DNA from: Ancylostoma caninum
Lineage: Eukaryota > Nematoda > Chromadorea > Rhabditida > Ancylostomatidae
Direction of reading: 5' to 3'
Assembly: GCA_037903475.1 (NCBI GenBank)
Contig: JBAJFG010000313.1
Location: 1,006,001 to 1,070,000 of the forward strand
Length of the DNA stretch: 64,000 bases
Under the pieces are notes generated by a model, which saw only the letters and a program-made list of their open reading frames with translations, did not search any database and was not told the origin of the DNA. Below are positions 11,795-21,195 of the stretch, one piece after another. A program made the position numbers and the translations under genes. The stretch's first letter is position 1; every line of letters begins with the position of its first letter.

Positions 11795-12801
11795 TCAGGA
11801 TAGGTGTCCACCGATCGAGAAAGAGTGGGTGTGGGTCATGATGAGGCAAAAGTGGGTGGGCAATGTGTCTGCGATTGGTTCATTCGAACCCTCGCCCCGC
11901 CCTTCAGGACCTACTCGCACTAATTCGCGCGCGATTTCGCCATAGTTGCCCATGCAAATTTGAATGTGAGTGGGGACGAGTCGACGCCGAAGGGCGGGAA
12001 GACGCCGCCCCATTTTGCCTCATCATGACCCACACCCAGAAAGAGTCCGTCGTGGGCGAACAGTGGGAAAATGGCAGGTTACGGGTCCCACCGAGAATTG
12101 GTTCTGCCCTGGCCCAATAGTGGGGAAAGCGCCTGGATACGGGTGCACGGATAGAGAGTAAGTCCGCATGATTCCTATTAGAGGAGAAAACGCCAGCATA
12201 CGGGTCCCCGGATGGAGAATGGGTTCACCATGGCCCAATTGCGGGGAAAACACCAAGATGCTTATCTACCGGTGGAGTAGGGGCACGCTACGCGCTCATT
12301 CATGTCTCAGTCGACCACCTCTTCTTCCTTCCTGTATATTGAAGCAGAAGCTGATCAGTTGGACCATTTAAATAACGTGAAACGTGAATCATTTCAGGTG
12401 ATTATTCACACGGCTTGGTTACACTATGTTGTTCACAAGTAAAGCCATGTGAAAGATACTCCTGCGCAGAGTTGAAAGTGGCCGCTCATAACGGGTCCAT
12501 AGGCATGTAAGAAATGTGACAAAAAGTAGGTAGTATCATTGCATCGGGAATTAGCTTCACATGTAGGTACATGATTAAGAATTTACAAGCAAGACTAGGA
12601 TTGCGAAGAGACTCGAAGCCTGACGAGGCGCTCAGGCCCGTAGAATATACGTAACTCATAACAAGGATTTTGTTTTGAGCTCAGTTAATGATTAGTTTTG
12701 CTTATTTGCTAATTATCTAAGCACTTCGCACTTGTGAAGCTTTTGCACATACCTCAGGTGGCTGCCCCACCCCACTTTCTAGCTTCCCGAAGGGACGCTA
12801 G
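11795..12801 (+). repeat. Dispersed repeat with minisatellite and CTAG hairpin end, copy 2
   Basis: Shares with 6600-7470 a degenerate unit containing GGATACGGGTGCACGGAT and CCAATAGTGGGGAAA (about 12060-12290), then a homologous tail (GCTTTTGCACATACC, GGTGGCTGCCCCACCCCACT) ending in the hairpin CTAGCTTCCC/GAA/GGGACGCTAG followed by T at 12802. A short inverted segment near the start carries two opposed copies of TGGGTCATGATGAGGC. Confidence 0.65.
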
Positions 12802-13717
12802 TAATGGAATCAAAATCCAAAGAGATCAAATCTTTTTTTTGACAACATCCCCTATTCAATTCACCTTTGACTAAAAAGCGACCGATGTGGATTAGAACAC
12901 TAGTTCCCCACACGGAAGAGACGTATTTTCTGTCAGCTTCACAAGCTTGGGTCTCGGCGCTTCGACCACGACAAACTCCTCTGTGGTTGACCTTCCAAGT
13001 TCATATGGAAAGCTGCTCTGGAAAAGAGACGATTGAGACGGACTTCTTCATACTGGCTTGGACTAGGCTATTCACACTAATAAGTCGTCTTCTCTAAGAC
13101 CAGCCAGGCCCTCTTCTGAGAGTGTTGTCAACTTTGTTATCTAAAAGCTCGGCTGTAAGTTGGAAGTGGGTCGAGCGCACTCGGCAGAACTTGCATTGAC
13201 GTTGCTACAGCTTTTTAACGCTCTAGGACTTTCTTTCCAAGATATAAAGGCTGACCAATGGTCTAACTAAGCCAAATTTCTCTTTACATCCCGTCACGAT
13301 TACGGCCGAAAAGATCGTCGTTGACTCATGTTCGCCTACCTCCACTTTGCGAATTCGGGAAACAGAGCAACGTCAGTGTTGTGGCAAAAGGCAGAAGTTA
13401 TACGATAGGCCTTCCCGCTGCCTCTTGGTGCACATGAAGGTTCGCTCCCGAAAAGTTTAATGCGGCTGTTCCGGCTTGAGATATGTCAGGATCTGGTCGA
13501 CCGGTTAAAGTGGTTGGCAAGCGCTCTTCGAAACTATGCAGAGAACCCGCGGAGTGGCATCCGTGAGAGAGGAACTTAATCGCTATCACTTACAATAAAT
13601 CATTTCCATCGGCTCGAGCAGCCACGGTGATAGGACACTGGAATTCATTGTGACCTGAGTAGCCTTCGGCTTCGAAAGTGTAGAAGTGCATGTGCAGTCT
13701 TTTTGACTTTTCCGCAG
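12802..13717. other. Unassigned, possible minus-strand exons
   Basis: Minus-strand open frames at 13398-13589 and 13586-13855 meet near a GTAAGT donor on the minus strand at about 13594, but I could not place acceptors or chain phases. The overlapping plus-strand candidate exons at 13718 onward compete for the same DNA. Confidence 0.25.
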
Positions 13718-14255
13718 GCATTCACATGCCTCGAAAACTTGGACAACGGCAACGAGAAGTGGGTCGCTTAGGTGAATTACAGGAAAATTGTTAGTGACTC
13801 GGACATTGTTAACCTCAGCTCCCACAGCCAAAATGAGAACTACCTCAGGCAACACTCAGAGTTCGGTGGAATTACGAGGGGAGCGCCCGCTTACAGCTGC
13901 TGCCAACCAACCTCTTTGTTGATGCCGGAGTTCCAGTCAGTAATGATGGCACACACATGGCGCAGTTGCTAGCTGTACTGGAAAAGAAAGACAAATTCAA
14001 AAAGGTAGCTCAAACATGGCAGGAAACTTTTCCGAGAACCTAATAGAAGATGTTCTCTTTTTTGGAATTTCCAGGTTTAAAATTGATATAATGGTTCAGA
14101 AAGTGGTGACATCAGCTTTGGCCAAGAGTAGCGCCTCGGATCGGCAGTATGTATACGCTCAACCAAAGAGTAAAAAGCGGTGGCAAAAGAGGTGCATTGA
14201 AAAAACCGCGAGAACGTATCTGATGACCCAACACATAATGGGAACTCTAAATGGA
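13718..14255 (+). CDS. Candidate exons between the ectodomain and EGF blocks
   Basis: Three open segments have usable splice sites but do not chain fully: 13718-13771 (acceptor TTTTCCGCAG, start phase compatible with the exon ending at 9671), a segment ending near 14003 (frame with NDGTHMAQLLAVLEKKDKF, donor GTAGCT), and 14075-14255 (acceptor GGAATTTCCAG, frame with SKKRWQKRCIEKTARTYL, stop TAG just before GTGAGT). Frames overlap in this region, so the assignment is tentative. They may be exons of the same long gene. No domain is recognised. Confidence 0.33.
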
Positions 14256-14872
14256 TAGGTGAGTACGGACAAGTGCTGCGGCGCAGCAGTGCTGGGCAGA
14301 GAATATCAGAGAGCATCGATCGAGGGCAGCAGACAGCCAGATTGCCATGCCACGACGCGGTGCTGGTCCTTATTCTCCTGACTGTTAGAAGTTTTCTGTA
14401 TGAAAGTTGATTCTGCGAGGAAGTTCTATCCCGTGATCACGATAAGTCACTGGCACACCAGTTGGCATGAATAGGAAAAGAGAGATAAACATTAACGGTC
14501 GAAAAAGTGCACGAAGATAGGCATCTCGCCTAGAGTCTGGCCAAGGCCATTAAGAGGAGTTCTTCCATTCTTTCACCTGATCGCAATCATAACATGCATT
14601 TTCAACAGCGATGCGCCTCAGAAGAGTCACAGCACACACATACTATCGGAGCGATTATATTGTAAAGTACCGATTGTCGATTTCAATATTTGAGCGATTG
14701 GCATACATTAATCCCATTGCTTTGTCGCTTTCCAAAAATGCGTTATATATAGTGCAAAACGGATGCTAAAAGTGATTGGCTTGTGAGATGTAATCCCTTT
14801 GTAAAGTTCCGATGGAATCTGAAAAGAATTGCACTAGCGGCATGCTTACCGTAATCATTTAAAGAGACATTA
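14256..14872. other. No feature seen
   Basis: AT-rich, no exon pair, no repeat match elsewhere in the window. Confidence 0.35.
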
Positions 14873-15140
14873 CAGTAGACGTCAATGGCGGTGGCCCATC
14901 CACGGCATCGAGAAGAATGTTGCGCAACCGCGTCGCGCGCGCCATGACCGATGTCTTCTGCTGCTGTTATGCTATTTTAGCAATTTTTCTATCTGTTTCA
15001 AGGATTTTCGACCGAATAGGGAAGAAAAGCGCTTAGGAAGAGTATACGGCTGCAAACGACACCGATCCCGGTGTGCGCGGCGCGGTTGCTTAGCGTCCTT
15101 CTCGAAGCCGCGCTTGGGCCACCGTCATTGACGTCTGCTG
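14873..15140. mobile_element. TA-flanked palindromic MITE
   Basis: Left end CAGTAGACGTCAATGGCGGT and right end (read on the minus strand) CAGCAGACGTCAATGACGGT are terminal inverted repeats. The arms pair inward over about 70 bp (GTGGCCCA, TCGAGAAG, GCAACCGCG). TA dinucleotides at 14871-14872 and 15141-15142 look like the target-site duplication of Tc1/mariner-type transposition. No coding capacity. Confidence 0.83.
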
Positions 15141-15513
15141 TACGTCATGAAAAGCTCACAATCATTACAGTGTTTCTTGTGCGGGCGAAAACAGCACCAG
15201 TTTTGTAACCGTAAAATGTCAGCACAGTGGACTTCGTCCACATCCAACGAACATTAAATGTTCAGAGGAAGGTAGGCTATGAAGTACATTATCCATTTCT
15301 CGTTAGAAAATTCTTCTCCACTAGTAAAGTACAGGAGTTTTCCGTTTTCGATCAGTGCTGCTGTGCTAATCCGAGAAATGTTCAAATTCTTTAGTCAAAT
15401 TTCGGGAATTCTCACAATTTCAAGAGTGGAATTTAAACATTTCAAGTTAAGAATTGCAAAACCTCAATGCATTGAAGTCTCTCTGAAGATGAACTACGTT
15501 TTTTTGTTTTCAG

Positions 15514-16822
15514 GTGAAAGGATAGAGTATGTAGAAACCCCATGGTATTCAAAAATCCAACAATCCTGCACCAGGTGTCACCCAACAGGAACAGCACAAT
15601 GCGTCGAAACAAGTGGTGGATTTGTGTGCGGGTGCAAAGTTAACTGGACTGTAAGTGATGCATGACCTATTTATTCCTAAGAGCAGCTAATTTTATTCCC
15701 TGTTGTTATTATGCATAGTTGTTATAAGTTCTTTCACAGAGGGAAAAACATCTGAGCAGCGTACCAAAAACCACTTCAGGGCTTCACCTGTTGGCTAGCA
15801 CCCGATCAATGTGATATCACTCATATTAATTGCGGATCGAATGGAAAATGTATTTCTGATGTAGATAGAGTACGTTGTCAAATGGCTGAGAGATTCTGAT
15901 TCTTGAAAGCTATTATTCTTTTATATGCACTACTAAGGCCTACTGTTCTTGCAACGAAGAATATGCAGGAGCTGATTGTAATGTGGCAAAATCGGACCTG
16001 TCGTTTTATTCCGATAAACAGGTATAAGCACAGACTATCGTTATTGTTCGCCAATCTTCTGCAATACGTCCACAAAAACCAAATAACTCTCAAAAGTACA
16101 ATAGGGTGCGTAAAAATTATAAGTGTGCTTCAAAATTATAGGTGCACTCCGAGCAATTGCATATTTGCCTTAGTAACTGAAAACTTTTAGTTCTGTTGAA
16201 ATTTCTGTTTCGTCTGTAGGTCAACTGTTCCTTTTCCTAATAATGTCACTCAGCCAGCGGATTTCCATCATGATATATCACTAGACTCGTAGTTGCACCA
16301 TCAGACAGCATTGCAGTTGTGATTAGCCAGAAGACTCCCGGTCGTTCGGAAGTGTACGCAGACACCACATTTAGAGCGATGGAGTGCGATATGACCATTG
16401 AAACGGAAGCATTTCTGGTTACCAAGAACACCGTTTTGTGAGAGCTTCAACCAAAATCTTGAAACTTCCAGAGGAGATTCGTTGAGAAGATTCGTTATTG
16501 GCCTCGTAGAATGTCGCTCAGGATCATCAATAGAGAACAGCAAGTAAAAAGAAAAATGGGGGAAAGAATGGCAATGATGAGGAGCTGGTGTAAGGGAAAT
16601 CACTTTGATCGTGGAACTTCCATTGAGGCATAGGCATGATGAGGACAGAACTTTCTGGATCCATCGACTTCAGCCAATCACCTTAAATCCTTGAACCTTT
16701 TTTTTTATTAAACTATCCTACCTACCTTGTACTAAATTGGAAGCATCGTGGCTCATTTCAGCATTGATGCGCTGAAGGCAGTCTCTCGCGAAACAATGGG
16801 TGATCGTGTGATGATCTCTTAG
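15514..16822 (+). CDS. EGF-like domain protein (two EGF repeats), partial
   Basis: Exons 15514-15650, 15780-15869, 15938-16021, 16331-16437, 16472-16543 and 16762-16822 join in phase with nematode splice sites (TGTTTTCAG, ACTTCCAG, CATTTCAG acceptors; GTAAGT, GTACGT, GTATAA, GTGAGA, GTAAAA donors). The first splice junctions reconstruct two six-Cys EGF-like modules: CTRCHPTGTAQC...FVCGCKVNWTGFTC, and CDITHINCGSNGKC...AYCSCNEEYAGADC. The second is completed only by joining exons 2 and 3, which supports the model. A region without a known domain follows (FVIGLVECRSGS), then a stop at 16822 unless the last exon splices onward. EGF modules indicate an extracellular or cell-surface role. The gene is 5'-partial (first exon begins in phase 1) and may be continuous with the upstream mucin-like exons and the downstream membrane exons. 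Confidence 0.72.
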
Positions 16823-17210
16823 AGTCTCGCACCGACGCTTATGGAGTAGCATTCGAAATTCAATTGGTGCTATTCTTGCTATGCAAGCATTTAGAACCTT
16901 CGCTCATATTTCGCCTTGAACGTGTCGCATACCAATTCGGAATGGAAGTTTTATTTCGCATCTATTCTGACGCGCCTTGTACGATGATATTATTTCCTAT
17001 CTGGTATAAATTGGAAGCATTTTTGGAACAATTGCATGCTAAATTCATGACATGGCGCGAGTAGTTCAGCAAGGGTGTCCATCTGCTTCATGACAAGGTT
17101 TGGTTCCATCATATACCCCTCCTCGAAGTATATTTAAGATTAAGAAGCTTAATAAGTTTTAACGTTGACTTTTGGGAATTCTGGCTGTGAAAGCAGATTG
17201 ACTAAAAATT
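16823..17210 (+). other. Short open frame, unassigned
   Basis: An open frame of about 80 codons ends at 17064 (motifs LVLFLLCKHLEP, RVAYQFGMEVLF). It looks protein-like in composition but has no clear acceptor, and its frame differs from the EGF terminal exon. It could be an extra exon or chance. Confidence 0.25.
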
Positions 17211-17816
17211 ATTAGAGTAATAAGAAGGTCATGAGCCGATTGTTTTGCAAGGCTCATAACTTTCGATTACTGATCGGTACCCATGATCTATTATGTGACA
17301 GTTGTAAGCTACTTCTAGAACTTCTCCATAGTAGGTATATATGGCCAGCTTGCTCTCCTAACTTCTGTTACAGCGTCAATTCTACAAGAGCACCTCTAAG
17401 CCATAATCACTTTTCCTTCTCTTCCCACAGCGGAGGGAGTTTCCGGAAGATCTGATACCTTTAGATGGGGGTTGGGTCCTCTACAGTTCTAACAAGCATC
17501 ATGCCATGTGCCTCTCTCGAGGAGGATACCCGCCAAATCGCACCCCTCACCCAAACAGGTGTCTCCTTTGCTACTTCTGGAGATCGCAGTGAATGTTGTA
17601 TTACGAACTGCTCACGCAAGCACACATAGTCATTGGAAACAATTACGCCAATCATCTCCAGAATGTCGCAGACACTGTTCTCAAACAACGGCCGAGATGA
17701 GATTCTGTACACGTTCTGCATGATGACGCTAGGCCCCCATTTAGCTAAGGAGACCCGTGAAAAATGGGAGAAGCTGGACTGGGACAAGATCCCTCCCTCA
17801 CCTTATTCTTAAGTAT
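17211..17816 (+). mobile_element. Degenerate mariner, transposase remnant (family A)
   Basis: Begins with TATTAGAGTAATAAGAAGGT, homologous to the start of the copy at 25663. In broken plus-strand frames it retains mariner transposase features: a GWVLY segment corresponding to the usual DEKWVLY, YYELL, and LHDDARP corresponding to the usual HDNARPH catalytic-core segment. Stops and frameshifts are frequent, so it is inactive. No matching right terminal repeat is seen; it runs into a perfect palindrome at 17817. Confidence 0.75.
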
Positions 17817-17863
17817 ATAAGTGGTAATCAGAAGGGGCATTGCCCCTTCTGATTACCACTTAT
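17817..17863. repeat. Perfect 47-bp palindrome
   Basis: The arms ATAAGTGGTAATCAGAAGGG plus GCA and the exact reverse complement are separated by a single T. The hairpin would have 23 uninterrupted base pairs. It starts where recognisable mariner sequence stops. Confidence 0.9.
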
Positions 17864-18650
17864 CCGCTCCTATGAGGCATTACTACCTATGAAAGGATTA
17901 ACCAAAGTTGACGATGTTGAAAGGGCGGTTAGCGATTTTTTAGGCTCCCACCTTCTTCGGCCCAGGAGGAAGGGATCCGCTAAGCTGCCCATTGGGTGGG
18001 GCACTGCAGTAACTAACTATGCTCATTATATTGTTGAGTATGTTCCATTGTATGCTGAGTAATAAAATGAAGCAGAAAAAAGTCTGGAATGGCTCAAGAC
18101 TTTCTCACCACTCTAATGCTATACGCGAATGTTTACCAGAACTTTCTTCAGAATTAACTTCTATCAGCAGCAGGAATATCCTACTCACGGCGTTTCTCCA
18201 CTTTCTGAGGCCGGCGCATCTTCCGAATTGCTGTAGACCCGTCGCTCTCCACTTTCCCTTCCCTTAGAACTTTTCTTCATTCTTTGAACCTCACCGTACC
18301 CGTCTCTATCATCATGTTGACCTCGGAATCAACATCACTGACCAATCAGGGAATTTCGTTTCACACACACCCACACACACGTGACAGACTAAGCCTTTTA
18401 TTATAAGTCATGATGTTTGCCACAGCTCTCTTCAGGATTCACTTTTATCAGCAGCAGGAATATCATCGTTGACTCTATCAGCTACTGAAATAGTTGTGAT
18501 GATTGTGAAAGGCCTTCTACTCATTTATTTTCCGAAGAAAGGAGAAGTAGGTCTTTCCTCTTCTCTCACACTGAATTTCACAATATATTTTATAATAAGT
18601 ATTAATAAGTATACGCTGCTTTCGTATTAATCATTCAAATCTTGCTGCAG
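17864..18650. repeat. Partial minus-strand copy of composite TG/minisatellite repeat, then unassigned
   Basis: At about 18360-18412 the minus strand reads GACTTATAATAAAAGGCTTA, then GTCTGTCACGTGTGTGTG, the same start as the composite repeats at 27143 and 35447. The sequence on either side (17864-18350, 18413-18650) shows no further match I can see and no exon. Confidence 0.5.
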
Positions 18651-19838
18651 GATCTGCAGGTGTTCATTCAAAATTTGCGATCTTTCTTATTGGCTACTGC
18701 CGGAATATTTGTTTTGCTTTTTCGACACCCAGGCATACTGGGGCTGACCACTGTTCAATGCAGCCTTTGGTTTCTTGTTTCAACAACATGCTACACACTT
18801 GGTGGGTGTTTTCATCGTATCGGCTTACTATTTTAAAATACTGCTGGAAAGCATAGTTTCTTTCGAGTTACGCACCACTCGTCCAAATCTTCATGCTTGT
18901 GATTTTAGCTGATTTACCAGTTCTGGAGGACGCATAGCTCATATCCAGTGATGGAATAATATAAGACGCGAGAATTCAATGAGAGTAGGATGTTGTTTTC
19001 TGCGCGATTGAGCACGTGCCACTTGGGCATTCGCGGATCCCGCCACACGCACATGGCTTGAACATTCCTAGTTCGATCAGGAACAACACGTATAAAAGCA
19101 CTCGATCATAATCTTAGATAGTTAGGGCTAGTTGTATGAAGGCTTGCAGCTTGTGCAGATCAGCTACACGTCAGAAGTTGATTGAACTCTTTCTTTTTCC
19201 AGCAATTGGTACTTTCATCCTTGAAGCCATCAATGCACTAGAAGTCGTGCGTATGGAGCACTGGAACACTTGGAGCGATGAATACTGTCGGAAGCCACAC
19301 AATGCTCTCACTTTATCAGTATGATTTTGACTTGCTTTCTCGTCAGGGGAAATTGTTGTGAATCTTTTTTAGCTGCGAATCACTTCCGTCGCCATTACGC
19401 TAGCTGCTATAGTGGTCATGGCACTCTCTGAAGAATTCAACAGGGTTTGTATGCATGACACGTTGAATATTCCACAAATTGTTTCCAAAAAAAACCATAC
19501 CTCGTTTTCTGCTCATAGGTTTCGTCAAAATGGAGCTGCCTAGGGCGGTTCTCTACAAATTCCATTGATCTATGGCTTCCGCTAATACTAATCAACATGT
19601 GCTCCGCCATGGCAGCTAGCTCGTTTTCCTTTGATGGACTGTTCATTATGCTTCAGTTGCCACAATACGGGGAAAAACTGGACATAGATCTGCGCTCAAT
19701 GCCTGCAGTAGAACCAGCACCGATCAGAAAAGTAAGTACGTCACAATTTTGAGAAATCCATGTTGTCATGACTTATAGTAGTACGATTGTTCTCTCTCCA
19801 AGGCAATCATCGGACCCTTGGATGAGGGAGAGGAATAG
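18651..19838 (+). CDS. Multi-pass membrane protein, 3' exons (four predicted helices)
   Basis: Exons 18651-18801, 19203-19318, 19373-19444, 19519-19731 and 19803-19838 chain in phase (1, 0, 0, 0) and end at TAG. Acceptors are TTGCTGCAG, TTTTTCCAG, TTTTTTAG, GCTCATAG and CTCCAAG; donors are GTGGGT, GTATGA, GTTTGT, GTAAGT. Hydrophobic segments consistent with membrane helices are FLLATAGIFVLLF, SLWFLVSTTCYTL running into IGTFIL, SVAITLAAIVVMAL and IDLWLPLILINMC. The C-terminal tail is short, acidic and hydrophilic (AIIGPLDEGEE). No family is recognised: it could be a four-helix nematode membrane protein, or the last helices of a larger receptor whose ectodomain is encoded upstream. The 5' end is missing. 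Confidence 0.72.
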
Positions 19839-20110
19839 AATCACTATAGGGGAGTTGACAGATGGTACAACAAATTGAAAGTTTCCAAATTTATCATGTG
19901 CATTAGGTTGTTAAACCATGGAACTGCAGTTTTGCATCAAACCAAACACATTTTGGTGCGCTGACGCAATGCCTCAATCCAGAAATAATATTATGAATAA
20001 GGTAGGTGTCACCTCATGTTCTTTCATTTAGAAATGAGAGGCACAGCACTGCAGAAATTAATAAAATCGATAAATCGACCCCTTGCGAAACGGTTGTCAT
20101 ATTCGTGTTT
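19839..20110. other. 3' flank, no feature seen
   Basis: Follows the stop codon; AT-rich, with no clear poly(A) signal that I could tie to the gene. Confidence 0.3.
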
Positions 20111-20270
20111 CCTCCAAAAAATTTCCGTTGATTTATCGATTATATCGACTTTATTGATTTTTCGCATTGAGAAATCCCGGTAGAGACGTTCCCATCAACT
20201 TCAGGGCAAAGATGGCAAAAAATCAATAAAGTCGATATAATCGATCAATCAATGGAAATTTTTTGGAGGA
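20111..20270. repeat. Inverted repeat with ATCGAT-rich arms
   Basis: Arms of about 53 bp: CCTCCAAAAAATTTCC...GATTTATCGATTATATCGAC on the left and its imperfect complement GTCGATATAATCGATCAATC...GGAAATTTTTTGGAGG on the right, with a loop of about 50 bp. Related sequence (TTATCGATTTATCGACTTTA) recurs at 26620-26890. Confidence 0.8.
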
Positions 20271-21195
20271 AAGTAGCCTAAAATCTACGCCTCGCCTTAG
20301 GGTACATAGGCTTATCCTCCACGATTTCTATTCGTTACATACATACACACATACCCACATACATACAGGCAATCTACTTTATATATATATACAGATATGG
20401 TTTCAGATAAATACGTCTTTGCAACATTTCCTAGCTATGATGCGATAAAATTCAGATTAAAGTTGTAATGAAACCAAGTCTTGAACACACAAGAGATAAA
20501 AAGGTGGAGTTGAAAGCATACGTTTGCAGTCCACTTCGAGACTAGCCTAATTTCATGATACTACGTCGTAACCAGAATATCGAGTGAGAGTAGATGCATG
20601 ACTTATCAATAGTGCTCCTATAATCGTCGTCTTAGTTACTTGATGTCACAGACCAATTCTCCCATCAGGGATGCCATTATTTTCCATATGAAATCTAGCG
20701 CCGTAGCCGTCGCAAGCGACAACCATTCTGAGACCTCTCAGTTTTCGGTAAAACACAGCTAATGCTTCTGCTGCGCAATTCCACCAGAAATCAAGACATT
20801 TAAGACTCAATATTGTCTGAACGATGCAGGGTGCTACGTCCTGCGCGGAATATACCAGCAGTGGTGGACGCAGCCCCCCTCCCTTGAGAATGGGTCGCCG
20901 AAATTTCGAAATCACTTTACAGCACAAGTAAAATTCTTGTATTAGTTGATTTTCAAATGTTTATCTTTACTATTATTTTTTATATAATTCTTATTTGTTA
21001 TTTATTATTATAACTAGTATTTTTATTAATTTTATTTTCCATCTGGGTCTCCAAAGCGGCGGAGATCCCATCTTTCTTCCAGCCCCCCCCCCCACCCTTC
21101 CCGCCCACTTTCTGCGTCCGCTACTTCAGCAGTCCTAAATTTGACATCCCAGAGCCATTGTATAAGAAACAGTGAAAACTGCAATCCGTTTTATA
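20271..21195. other. Unassigned
   Basis: Low-complexity AT runs near 20940-21020 and a C-run near 21085. Minus-strand frame 20646-20927 has no splice context or domain. Nothing supported. Confidence 0.3.
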
